64,000 nucleotides of DNA, taken from contig OX235279.1 of NCBI GenBank assembly GCA_944472155.2, forward strand, positions 58,253,564 through 58,317,563. The letters run 5' to 3'. The notes below the pieces were generated by a model. It did not search any database. It saw only the letters and a list, made by a program, of their open reading frames with translations, and had not been told where the DNA came from. A program made the position numbers and the translations under genes. Shown one piece after another: positions 1-11,653 of the stretch. Each line of letters starts with the position of its first letter. Position 1 is the stretch's first letter. Origin of the DNA: Trichobilharzia szidati (Eukaryota > Platyhelminthes > Trematoda > Strigeidida > Schistosomatidae).

Positions 1-297
1 TCAACCTCCTGTTAGTCTCAATCTGGACCAACGTAAGGATTTTTCTTCAAGTGTCTGATCCTTTGTTTTTATACTCATACTAATGTCTATACAACTGTAA
101 CTGTAACACATGATGACCTTAAATAAATAGAATATGTCTTTATTTATCTGTTTCTGAGATGGGAATATTGCACAAGTGAATCTTTATCATACTACAAATG
201 AATGTTTGATATTGTCTACTGAGCAGATTGTCTGATGTTGAAGATTTATTAACTACTATGCTTTGTAGCCACTCAATGCACATATATTTTTGTGATC
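1..297. other. Intergenic, no feature seen
   Basis: AT-rich sequence with no open frame, repeat or RNA signature that I can support. It leads into the RTE fragment that begins near 300. Confidence 0.5.
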
Positions 298-299
298 TT

Positions 300-1056
300 A
301 TGTCCTCTTACAAAAAGGCAGACATGCGTTAGACCGACGAGATGACATTAGAAGATCTGGACTTCGCGGATGATTTAAATCTAATGTAACACGAACTCGA
401 AAATCTACCGATGAAGACCAGAAGAAGCAGTGAAGACATGACTTCAGGTGAACATTGAGAAGATAATAGCGATGAAGATACCAAACCACCACCAACAACA
501 ACCACTCTCGAAGACAGAAATCTAAAGGAAGTCATCTCTTTCACTTATCTAGGTAGCTTGGCTGAGGATGTCAAAAGTAGGATCGGAAAAGCGAGAAAAT
601 CAGTGTGTAATCCTCTGCATTTGGCATAAGAATCCGAATTTTCAACACCAATGTCAAGTCAGTTCTTCTATGTGATTCAGAGACGTGGCGGGTTACGAAA
701 GCATTTCCAACAGCCTGCCCTTATTCTGAGTCACATGGCCGGCCAGGAAGGATTAGTAACAAGAAGCCCTGGTGATGAACCAACCGAAGACCTATTGCCC
801 AACAAATAAGGAGAAGGAAGTGGACAGGGATCATCCATACACTGAAGAGACTGTTGAGTGACATCATGCGCCAGACTTTCGGAAGAGCCGAGTTGGAAAC
901 TCCAGAGTGGCATACAAAAGATTGTTTGGCGATTAGATGAGAGCTTACACGTAATCATGGAGCCAGCTGTAAAAGGCTTCAGGGAACGATGTGAAATGGA
1001 CATATCCTGTTGAAGCCCTATGTTTCACTCGAAACCCATGGGGATAATAATAACAT
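300..1056 (+). mobile_element. RTE-clade non-LTR retrotransposon, 3' fragment (degenerate)
   Basis: Broken + strand frames carry the end of a reverse transcriptase: LEDLDFADDL near 349, the catalytic FADD box, then a region matching the same part of the copies at 48-54 kb (RNLKEVISFTYLGS near 510). It ends in the family's 3' tail, gaagccctatgtttcactcg near 1011, followed by a short AT-rich ataataataa stretch. The 5' three quarters (endonuclease and most of the RT) are missing, and stops interrupt every frame. This fits a 5'-truncated insertion, typical for target-primed reverse transcription. It is not functional. Confidence 0.85.
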
Positions 1057-2880
1057 TTTCTCTTAACAGTCACGCATATTGGATGAATTGGGATCAAAAA
1101 TCAGTGTAACTGAACAGTTGTGCAGTAGCATATCTCTGATTTTTCTTATTTTCAAGTTCTGGCACTATTCAGTATAGTTTCTTCATCGAAAAGTAGTTGC
1201 TAATAAATCTCCAATTTAAATATGGCCTGATTTTCTTACTGCCTGAGAGTTATATCACACTTTCACCAATAAAACACTAAAATATAAAACATGAGTATTT
1301 ACAGTATACATTTATTTTAAACACTTGGAATCTTGCGTGAATTTATTTCATTCATTTAATTTGTTCTTAAATTTCACCTTTAATGACATACAATCAGCTG
1401 ATACATTTTTCATTATGCTAAGGCAAGGGAAATATATTTTCTTTGGCGTCACTTAGTTGCATATACACCGATAAATACAACATTGTAATCAACGGGAAAG
1501 GGGTGTGTTGAAAAACAAAAAGCGGATAATAAATTGTTGAGTTAGTCATATATCCACGTACTTTATATAAAATAATTTTTATTCACTGTCAGCAATATTG
1601 GCTACATCTTTTCTTCTTCATAAAAGGCCGTGCTTCCTTCTGTTTTAGGAAGAATATTTTCATTGAAACAAAAAGACGATAAAAATAACAATTATATCAA
1701 ATCTCGAGTCGAGTTTCTCAACTACTTTTCATATATCTACATAACTGCGTGACTGAAATGATAAAGAAAAAACAATAATACTTTATTTTTATACTTAAGA
1801 CTAGTGAAATTCAGGAAATAATCGAACAATTCTTTATATTTATGAATATCCTGAATATGCGCTGTACGTTTAGTGGAAGATGAGAATGTCTACTCGATTT
1901 CAATGCACATAGAATGAGGAAATATGTCTGTAGGCAGAATAAAAAGAGTCTAGGTGGATGGAGTTCGTCTCTCTCTCTCTCCTTTTTCTTTCTCATCTAC
2001 CTTCCTCTTCTCTGTTCACTTTTTACTCTTCCCTTCACTAAGAGGAATGAGGCAATCGCGTGACAAGCACTCATCATTTTGTTTAGCATTTGACCGGGAA
2101 GAATACATAGTTTATTAGAGTTGTTTTTCAGTTTAGTTCCACTAAAGAAGTTATTCTTTTAGGGAAGAAAGGCAGAGTAGTTTTCAGATAAATATTTATG
2201 TGTGCATATATATATATGTATATATATATATATATGTATATATATGTATATATATATATATACATATATATATATACATACCAATAGGAAACAGGATCGC
2301 ATTCAGGACAAGCAAATGAAAAAATGATAATCGATGAAATCAAATTTCTTCTCATTTTCACTTTTTTTTAATTTGCAAGAGTAATTTCTTGAGAATGAAC
2401 TGTTTACGGAATTCACTTTCGCTGTTTCTTCCATTGACTGCCGTCGGAATTCTTAGAAAATTCTTTAAAAAACATCTGTAATACAAACCTTATTATAAAG
2501 AGGTTGAAATAACAGATGTCACATGTGTAGGATTTTTTATATTATTATGTTTTAACCATTTAAGCCTTACTATAGACCCTAAAATTTAAAATGTAGTTTC
2601 TAACTACCAGTTCAAATTGAAAAGGTATCATTGGCACTGATTTTAGCATTACAAGTGATGTAGACTGAAGCTATTATAAAATGGTAATTGGTTTACTGCC
2701 GAATCTGTCAGGATTATGAAAATATTGGATTCTGTCTCATTGAAATTAGTGTATATCCACAATAATGGGTTCTCCGTCAATGTTAACATCGCCTAGTTTA
2801 CTAGTCACTCTTAATCCTGGAAAACACAGGAGGTCGGAAGTGAGACTGGCAATCTCACTCTACAAAAGATGTCCCCGCCA
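1057..2880. other. Intergenic, AT-rich; microsatellites only
   Basis: No coding region is supportable. The stretch holds a short CT run near 1971-1984 and a long TA/GTATA microsatellite at about 2203-2280. The rest is AT-rich with many stops in all frames. Confidence 0.5.
2203..2280. repeat. TA-rich microsatellite (tatatatg/tatata)
   Basis: An alternating TA tract with periodic G (tatatatgtatatatata units) runs for about 75 bp. The Tyr/Ile-rich frame across it is a by-product of the repeat. Confidence 0.9.
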
Positions 2881-2899
2881 GCTTTACGGAAAATTCAGA

Positions 2900-5222
2900 G
2901 TACAGAATAAAAGTAAAATTATTATCCAATGTAGTGGGTAAAACACTTCAATTCGAGGATGAATGACGCCAGCTAATGAAGGTCTCCAGGAAGCCACTGG
3001 GCTTATAACTGTTCTTTCGATGAAAGCAAAAGTAGGCATACGGACCTGGAATGTCCACAGCACATTTGTGGTTGACTGACAAAGCTTCTGAGGTTGCAGA
3101 AGCAATGTGAAGATAGAAGTTTTAGGAATCTGCGAGAGCAGAATGGAAGTGGACTCTCCAAAGTGAATTATTAATTAATCATTAATCTACTCTGGTTATC
3201 CAGATGAAAACTGAGAGTGTAGCTACCATAAGTTTATCAACAGTGTCAAAGGTAATCATGAGATGTGAACTAATCTCCTCAAGGAGTATAACAGTAAGAC
3301 TCAACTCAAAAGGAAAGAATTTATAATTTTGTAGTATTATACACCTACAAGCAGCACAGATCCAGTGCAGAAAGAGAAGGACATCTATAGCCAGCTGCAA
3401 ACAATAATGGATAAGAATTCAGCCAGATGGTGATATTAAAATTCTATTGAACGACATGAATGGGAAACGAAGAGCTGACAACACCTGGAAAGAATTCATC
3501 ATGCTCGAGAAGCGCTCAGTGAAATGAATGAGAACGGAGAACTCTTTGCAGGCTCCTGCGTATCAGTTCATTTGGTGATTGGGGGTAGCATGTACTAGCA
3601 CAAGGATATCCTAAAGGTGACACTCGTTTCACCAGATATGCATACAAAAATTCAGAGATGCAAATTACTGGAAACAAGATTGAGCTAAATCATACTCTAG
3701 TGTAAAAAACATTCAAGATGAAGTTAAAAGCCTTCAGAAAAGCTGGATACGGACCACAAACAAAGTTGAACACTAGAGACGAATCAACAAAGGACATTTT
3801 CACATTAAGGAAAATTTTGTGATACTGGACAACATGGATGGGGAGACCTGTATGGAAAAACACCGGAATTCTCTGATAGTGACGTAGAAGGAAACCTATT
3901 TAGACACCTTAGGTAAGAAGAAGATTCAGAAGAAGGAATGACTGATAACAGACGCCAGGAGATTTACAAAGAAGAGAAGACAAAAGAGAGGAATAACTAA
4001 ATGAGAATCGACTGCAACCAAGAAACAGCTGGACGAAGAAGTAAAAGTGAGTACTACAAAAGACAAAAGACGCTCTTACGATACACTAACAAATGAAGCA
4101 GAACACGTTGCAGGTACGAGAGACAACATTTTACCATATGTCTAGGTCGCTATCCGTGCAGAGACCAACGCAGAAGAAACCAGTGGAAGATAGGAGAAGA
4201 AACCTGGTTATCAGAGTAGGTGAAGAAAGGGAATGGTGGAGTGACCACTTCGAAAGATACCTGAACTGAACACTAACTGCAAGTTGTCTGCAAATGCCAC
4301 CAGCAAACACAGAATTGCCAGAGAGTCCAACCTCCTGGAAAAGTAGAAATGTTGAAGGTAGAGCCAGCGGAACTAGATGGAATCCCCCAACACCAGTCAA
4401 AATAGACTGATTTGGCAGAGTGTTAGAAGTGAGCAAACAGGCATACGTTCTACTGACAAAAATTCACTATAACATCTAGGTATGGCTGATGACTATGTCT
4501 CATGCCTCACAAACTCTAAAATATAAGAGTGAGAATAAATAAATTGTCACTAGAGGCAGGTGATAAAATCACCTAACCGATGAACAACATACCAACTATC
4601 AATGGGATGCGTCACTTCCAGTTACCTGTGCAGCATCGTTACAACTACAGGAAGACAGCATAGATGAGGTTGTCAAAGCCAGCCAGAATCGGATCGGGAG
4701 AATAAGACTAGCGTTCATTCCTCTGAAATCAAAGTAAAAAGTTTCAAGATTTTAACACCAATTTTAAGTCAGGGCATTTCTATTATTTAGAGAGTTGATG
4801 CATGCCTCACCAAAAGCATTTCTAACAATCTCTAGACTTTCATCAACACCTGACTTATCCCGATACTGAAGATCAGATGGTTAGAAGAGATAAGCAAACA
4901 ACAAGGAACTCTAGTAGCCAGAAAACTATTCAACAACCTACTGCCCAGTGGAAATACAAAAGGAAGTGAAGATGGATTGGATATACTCTGAAAATACTGC
5001 TGAGTGACATCACACACCAGGCCATCGAGTGGAACCCCAGCGGGAAGAGACGATTTGAGCGTGTGTTCAAGTGGGACATAGAAGAGGTAATGTGAGAAAA
5101 AATGGAAGCTTGTGGACAGTAGTGGAGACAGTTGACTGCAATAGTATTGAACTGAATGGAATAGAGATGCGCAGCTGAAACCCTATTGTTCCCCTCAGAA
5201 AGCAAAGAACAAATAATAGTAT
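2900..5222 (+). mobile_element. RTE-clade retrotransposon, near full span but internally deleted
   Basis: Degenerate frames follow the RTE order. An endonuclease start is seen near 3018 (KAKVGIRTWNV), an endonuclease core near 3436 (ILLNDMNGKR) and MNENGELFAGS near 3523. A linker follows, then the pre-RT GTRWNPP motif near 4371. The next recognisable motif, MADDYVSCL near 4482, corresponds to the YADD/FADD catalytic box that normally lies several hundred bases further on. Most of the RT palm is therefore deleted between about 4390 and 4480. The 3' end carries a variant of the family tail (gctgaaaccctattgttccc near 5172) and an AAATAATA stretch. Many stops and frameshifts show it is dead. Confidence 0.8.
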
Positions 5223-6920
5223 TAATGATCTCCTTCAATGTTAAAGTATATTTCTGAATTCAAACACAATTAATAATTGCGTCACTTCAATGAGTCGACA
5301 AATACTAAACTTAATAAGCATACCATTTTCAACAAGAAAAGTTGTAGAATAGCTATTTTGATGAAACTTTCCTTCATGCTTTTCATTCTTATACTCTGGT
5401 TATGTACATCAACCTCAGTTTTCTAAATTAGGTCAAGTCAATTAGTCCTCAAATATATAGTTCTCATGGCTTAATAACTTATCCTGCATATTGCTTTGGC
5501 GATCAGGTCCCCATGGGAACAACTATAACGAGTGAGATGGAGATACTTCCAGTCAATAAGACCTAAACAGTAAAAAAAACTAGCGTCCTATATTCCACTG
5601 CTAGCCACCAACTGGTGGACAACATCGAATGGTCGTTTTGGCGACTTACTAAAACTGATATCACTGGTTGATAGGCGCTGTTTTACACTATGGTGAACAT
5701 ACAGTAACAAATTTTTTTCTTCTTTTGTTCAGATAAATAGTGATAATAAGTGTTCATAAGATACAAGGTCAGTCACAATAATATTGAGATGCACATGTTT
5801 TTAATAAATTCAAGCCCAGTCAATTTTACTATTCTTACTGTGATTATTTTCCTTATCGCTTTCATGGGAGAAAAATACAAAGTGTAATAAAACATTTTAA
5901 AATAAGCCCATTATTAGATGAAGTCATAACAACACAATGAATGTCTTACACTGTGGTTTTTTCAATAAATAGGTCATATCTAATTGTGTTCTTTGATGTT
6001 ACTGTGATGAACATCAAAATGGTCACCTGTATCAGTTTCATTCATAAAAATTTGACAAAAAGACAAATAGGCACCTGTACTTAAGACACAGAAAGCTTTA
6101 TTATATTTCTGTGATTTGTATTCAGATAAACTTAGGGCTTGTTATTACACAATGACTAAAATATATCTCAACAGTTTTAATGGCAGTCATAATGAATCAA
6201 GTTGATGAACACATCTGTTTCCACCAGGTGAAATTATCACAATCGAGACCATTGCTAGATAGCAATGCAGGTTGTCATAATGAATCACCAAACAAACACA
6301 CTCTGGAGGAGATTCATTTCTGTTGCGACCAAAAAATAGGCCGCTAGTTATGTCATTAAAGTAGCTTTTCCAGAGTGTCATGATAGAGACTAGCTGAAAA
6401 TTTAGTTTCGGTATCACTTTAAGTTTCTCTTCAAACAGATGAATTAAATATGTTACTCTGAACAGTAGCTGAAAAGTTAACACGTCCGATTAATTTTCCC
6501 ATCATAACTATGCCAAATAGAACGCATATTGGTAATTTATCTTTAAACAAACAGTCAGTGATTAGGAGCATAAAAGCGACTCACTGAAAGAAATTTTAAT
6601 TTTAAATTTCATTCTGAAGCTTTATATTTGTATGAAGTCAGCAAATTGATAACACAAATCCATAAATTCATCAACTGATGATTTCAGCCATGAGAGGAGA
6701 AGTAGGTTCATTAGCTGACAGCTGGAATCTAGAGTCAGAAACATCAGATGGTAAAGTTTCGAAACCACTGCAAGCCTTATTATATTAGTAATATCAGATA
6801 TCCTTATTTGCTTTATCTCTTCTTGTTTTATATTACAGAATTTTATTGGATGTAATTTCAAATTACATCCAATAAAATACTGAAAAATTTCCTGAACTGA
6901 GCCAGCATAAACAAAAAGAT
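5223..6920. other. Intergenic, no gene seen
   Basis: AT-rich sequence without supportable coding signal. The one structured item is a perfect 39-base palindrome at 6840-6878, listed separately. Confidence 0.5.
6840..6878. repeat. Perfect 19-bp inverted repeat with one-base centre
   Basis: Arms 6840-6858 and 6860-6878 are exact reverse complements around a single C at 6859. Each arm carries attggatgtaa or its complement. The structure could extrude as a cruciform or fold as an RNA hairpin. No flanking mobile element is evident. Confidence 0.9.
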
Positions 6921-6934
6921 TTGTATTCTCAACA

Positions 6935-7426
6935 TAAATGTGAAATCAGTCAGTCAGTTCTTCTAAGCAGGTCAGAAACTTGCACTGCGTGTCACAAAAA
7001 CCATTTCCAACAAGTTACAAACTTTTATCAACAACTGCCTTCACTAGCTCCATACTCAACATCAAATGGCCGGTCAACGGGCCAGAAACAATTAGCAACA
7101 AGGAATTCTGGCTGAGAACAAACCAACCAAGAGCCGACTGCTCAACAAATATGCAAAGGAAAATGGAGACGGATAAGGCACACACTGAGAGGACCGTCGG
7201 ATGACATCGCACCCAATACAGGCCATTGCTTGAGTGGAATCCTAGTGGTAAGCTACGTGTGGGTCATCGGTGCGAGTGTGAGATGGAGGAGATCGTGTGG
7301 CGAGGAGGAGATGAAAGATAATGGACAAACTTGGGGCCAGTTGAAGAGGACAGCAGGAAATAGAATGAGGTGGAGATGTGTTATTGAAGCCCTATGTTTC
7401 ACTGGGAACCCAAGGAAATAATAATA
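6935..7426 (+). mobile_element. RTE-clade retrotransposon, 3' end fragment
   Basis: The segment starts within the post-RT region (frame reading SQSVLLSRSETCTACHKNHF near 6947) and closely resembles 53527-53930. It ends with the tail gaagccctatgtttcactgg near 7386 and AATAATAATAT. The frames contain stops and shifts, so it is a dead 5'-truncated copy. The similarity to the 53.5-kb copy suggests they belong to one subfamily. Confidence 0.85.
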
Positions 7427-8795
7427 TATTAAATTTTTGTCATCTTTTAACTAATTCTACCACTTAAAGGTGTGACAGCTTGACACCTATGTCTTACTTT
7501 AGCGATGTCTGTCTATGCCTCCATGAATCAGGTATCCTAGTTCATATTCTTCGAACAATAAGTGAAAGAAGGCTAGTTTTAATAGCGGTTTCACGATAAA
7601 TTTGTGTACACACAAAAGTGATGTTCACAAGTGGACATAACCATGAATTAGACTTATGTGTAACAAGTAAACAATAAAGATGAATGTGAAAACTGTTCTT
7701 CGAATTCTATTTAAAAAAACAATTTGAATAATTTTATCTGTTAAATCATATTTGAGTTTCTGATTGATATATATCGACATATCTGAGGAATTATGGGTTT
7801 GTCTATAAACAAGCGATTATGAAAACCTATTCTATTCTTTATAAGAAGCATTCCGTATCTTTAACCAATGTGGTTTTTCTCTGATTGTAAATTCGCTTTA
7901 TACAAAACCAAAGGTAATCAAAATAATTCTTTTGTTCTTACTAACAGAATACGAAAGTTATTCATATCCTGCTATTTCAGTTCATGAAATGATCAGTCAT
8001 TCTTTCATTAGGTAGACATCTAAAAGGGTAAGCTAAAATCTATGTTGCAATACAAACATAAAACCAACAGATTAACGATTGTTTTTGAACGCAATCACAC
8101 ATGGACTTGTCATAGGAAAATATATGAAATTAATTAAGCGTTAAGAGGTGAGAAAATAAATGGAGGTCAAGTTAAAAGGACATATTGAGGGCCAGAGTAA
8201 CAATATCCCTTCAAAAATCTCATCAGTGATTATCACACTAATGGTCACAGTAAATCCCATATAAAAGAAAATGTTAGCCTCCACATGGCATGAAAAATAC
8301 TGGAAATAAGTAAAGACAGCTTGTAAACTGGAAATCAGTTTGGTCACACAGTTAGTAAGGAAGACAATTAAAACTTAATGTCTGATAGTTTCGCAGACTC
8401 CATGGGTTGTGAAAGCTCCAGATTTTATTAAACAGTGGTTTTCCGCCTAACTTACTAGTATTCTATTAGCAACTTTGATTTAAATCACTTCAATGCAATC
8501 CTCTCATGAAAAGAAATTTTTGTGCAATCTGAAAATCTCAGGAAAAATGAACGTGATTCATAAGGAGTGGGTATGTGTTAAAGGATTTCGATTTATCGCT
8601 GAATGATGTAACTTCAGATTCTCGATTAGATAGTGCTTCCAACAAGGCTTCATATGCATCATGTTGGTTAGTGTTCTTTTATAAACTTATGACTAAGGTA
8701 ATTTATGCATTGATTTTCAGGACGCCAAATACTTTCAGCTGATATCAGCGAACTTACTCAATCGAACAATCAGTAGAAATCCCACTATATATATA
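7427..8795. other. Intergenic, no feature seen
   Basis: AT-rich, with no supportable ORF, RNA gene or repeat apart from a short (TA)n at 8789-8802 next to the following SINE. Confidence 0.5.
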
Positions 8796-8800
8796 TATAT

Positions 8801-9030
8801 ATTATTCCTTTCCGTTCCCAGTGGAACACAGGGCTTCAAGCTTGAGGCTTGAAGTTTCGGTAGCAGTGGTATTTGTTTTTACGAGATGGGTTTGCTAGCC
8901 TCATGCCCAGGCTTCCATTTTACCAGTCTTTTTACTGATTTAGCGAGGTAAAGAAGTACGTCGGTTGGAGATCGAACCCCGGGCTAAATGCCTGGTCTGC
9001 GAACATTCTACTGCTGTGCCACCGGCGCAC
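8801..9030 (-). mobile_element. tRNA-derived SINE, RTE-tailed family
   Basis: Read on the minus strand, the head begins gtgcgccggtggcacagc and has a B-box-like ggggttcgatctcc. A body follows with gcctgggcatgaggctagc and ccactgctaccgaaacttca. The element ends with the tail gaagccctgtgttccactgg, the same 3' end as the RTE elements in this window. It contains no protein frame. The tRNA-like head supplies an internal RNA polymerase III promoter. The shared tail suggests mobilisation by the RTE family. It lies directly next to an RTE tail in the same orientation. Confidence 0.85.
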
Positions 9031-9054
9031 ATATATACATATATAAACACAGAG

Positions 9055-9755
9055 GACTTATTTTGTTGCTTTCCGTTCGTTGGGTTCCCAGTGGAACATT
9101 GAGATTCACCAGCTAGTCTCTGTATCACTGTGTTCTCTGGAGTCCCTTTTAACTGGTTCCGCGATTGCCCATAAACTTTATTTTCCTCTTCATACAACCT
9201 CCCTCAATTCACCCTCGGGCACCCATCTTGTCATTTTTCATTCAACTTCCACTTGAGGGCCAGATAAGCGACGTCGGTTAACAGTCTTCTAAGAACAGTT
9301 CTAAACCATCTGCTTTTTCTTTTGCAAATTTGTTAGACGATAGGTTCTTGGTCGTACGTTACCACAGCTCCTTGTTCCTTATTCTTTTCAACCGACCATC
9401 CGATCTTCAATATTACCGAACCAAATAAGGAGTTAATGAGAATATGCCTTCATCGACTGTCCAAGTCTCTGGATCATATAGAAGCACTGTCTTGACATCA
9501 GTGTTGAGCATCCATATCTTGTTCTTTTGCTGTGTACTGTTGATTTGTGCAATTTTTGATAATAATGAACACCAGGCTTTCTTTTCCCATCCAGGTTTTG
9601 AAATACTCATCCATTTCACCTGCTTGTAGCTGGAACAACGCTACTCGGCATGTAAGTGAAAGAGTCAACTTCTTTTGGATTTTGCCCGTTGGTGGGAGAA
9701 ATCCTGTCGCTACAGAAACTTTAAAACTCAGGAATATGACAAAATGCTTTAAAAT
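9055..9755 (-). mobile_element. RTE-clade retrotransposon, 3' fragment
   Basis: On the minus strand this reads the post-RT region (NTDVKTVLLYDPETWTVDEG, about 9447-9506). It finishes with the family tail at 9086-9107, complement of gttcccagtggaacattgag. Frames are interrupted, so it is dead. The SINE at 8801-9030 sits immediately downstream of its 3' end. Confidence 0.8.
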
Positions 9756-11510
9756 AAATCGATAATCTAAGAAAAACACGATGGTTGGAGTGCTAGCTTA
9801 ATAAAGAAGACAATTTACACTTGCTTTAAATTCATAAGAGCGTCTATTTAAGGTTCATAGATGACAAAGCCGAGAGAATAATGGAAATGAGGATTCTTTC
9901 ACCAAAAATAGGAAATTTACATTGAATTTTAGTCATACTAATCTCAGGCAGATATGACACTTACTTAACTACGTTAAGCTGATTGAAAGTCCCCAGCTGC
10001 ACAACCACCGGAACAACTGTTTTGCCTTAAGTTAGCCGTCTTTATCAGTGTGACCCGGAATTCAACAAAAAGTATAACTTATGCTCACCAGGTTATTAAG
10101 CGAATGAGTCGCCATCCAGTCACTGGATTGTAATTTAGTAAAGTATTACTGCAAATTTACTATATGCTTTATGTAAATACAACCATTTTTCGGTGAACTT
10201 TCATGTTGTTGGTGTTATATCATCAAATAATGAAAGCTATAAATCAGAGTCTTGAAACACTATAGTAGATTTAAAGCTCAAGTGAATATTACTGTTATTG
10301 TGTTCTCCGTGATGGGTAGTTAAACTGTCCTCCTAGACAAATTCTTATTGAAGTCAGAGCTAAAGATATTGTCCGAAAATACAATGAAGTTTTCACAATT
10401 AAGCAATCCAGCCCACAGAGTACAACAGCACAAAAAAATAAAAACCTATTGGATTCTCTCCCCTCCCCCCATTTGCTGAATGATGTCTAGGTCGCTTCAC
10501 ATTATAACAATTCTATAGTAGAATCTTCACGATATTCTGGATACCTCTTGATGAAGAAACCTAAGGTAGGATGAAACAGTGGTTTTTCGTTTCCCAGTGT
10601 TCAATGGTTTCATAAAGGATTCTTTTCCAGAGATTGATTCATATCAGCCACCTGGATAAAGCTTTTTTTAATTCAGAAAAATATTTCTGAATGAACCAAA
10701 ATTGTCAAGGCAGATTTGGCCTGGAAACGATATGGTTTAATCAACCTCTGCAAACCAAAGAGGTTCTAGTTCGCGATAGGGAATGCAGTAACTCATTAAA
10801 AAGCAAAAATATTCTTTTGACAAACATAAAACAGGTTTAAACATAGGTCTTTAGTAAAGCAATAATCCCTCAGATTATTCTGGTTGGGGACATCTATGTT
10901 ATACCCTGATACAAATATAACCTTGGTGATTAGTCAGATAAGTGGCAGAAATTGCAGTTAACTTGAATGCAAGTTTTATGCAGAAAAAATCAAATATCTT
11001 CAGTCCAGAGATTGGATATAAATATTTAATTTTATAATAGACACTTTTCTTCCTTTAGAAAAGAAAATAAAGGGATAGAATTTTGCAGTGTTCATTAAGA
11101 AAAGAAAAGTAGGCAGGAAACAGTGTCTTTTCAAAAATAAAACTACTTATCTTGCACACCCCTCTAATTTTTCACTCCTTTTCATCCCACGTTATTGTTC
11201 CTCCAAAATTTCGACCAATCAAAATCGAGATACTTGATTTCAGCCGAACAGCTTGCTGAACGGAATTCGATTCCTCCTGACCAATAGGAGTTGTTTGAGC
11301 GATATTTTCACCAGATTAAAAAGCTACCCTAAGTTCTATTAGGAAATTACAGTAAATCAATAAAGCCTGTAGATAGTAGCGCATTTATCATTTTATTTAT
11401 CATCATTATTCCTGATCTGTGATAAAAATAAACAACTCAAGTGGATTATTACAAATAAATTCTTTCTCTAATAAAAAGTCATCATTACTTTATTAAGCGA
11501 ACCACTTTAC
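9756..11510. other. Upstream flank of AHR; no gene seen
   Basis: AT-rich non-coding sequence. Two CCAAT-type boxes lie at about 11213 (gaccaatcaaaa) and 11279 (gaccaatagg), some 310 and 375 bases before the AHR ATG. They could belong to a promoter, but no clear TATA box is visible and this is inference. Confidence 0.35.
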
Positions 11511-11525
11511 TTCAGTCTTTCGCAG
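11505..11525 (+). promoter_or_regulatory. Candidate splice acceptor in the AHR 5' leader
   Basis: A pyrimidine-rich tract ending tcagtctttcgcag lies 63 bases before the AHR ATG. It looks like a good 3' splice site. It could join an upstream non-coding exon or accept a trans-spliced leader; flatworm blood flukes trans-splice part of their mRNAs. An in-frame TGA at 11547-11549 lies between it and the ATG, so the coding start does not move upstream. Confidence 0.4.
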
Positions 11526-11588
11526 TTGTATTTTGTTTACTGCTACTGAATACTCTCTTCTTCAAGAAGAACATTCTTTATTTCAACA

Positions 11589-11653
11589 ATGGTTGATGAC
11601 TGGGTAATAAAAACGATGTATGCAACTAAAAGACGCCGGAAAAATCCTAAAAC
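11589..11653 (+). CDS. AHR: AHR exon 1
   Basis: Begins with the first ATG after an in-frame TGA at 11547 and encodes residues 1-21 plus two bases. It reads MVDDWVIKT then [12 protein letters not shown]. The second Met (residue 10) aligns with the usual AHR start MYA.RKRRK, so it may be the true start. The donor is ac|gtgagta, phase 2. The basic stretch is the start of the DNA-binding and nuclear-localisation region. It is too short to be found by ORF length. Confidence 0.85.

Noticed and set aside
2128..2361. Tyr/Ile-repeat frame
   Set aside because: It crosses a TA microsatellite; the repeat causes the apparent protein.
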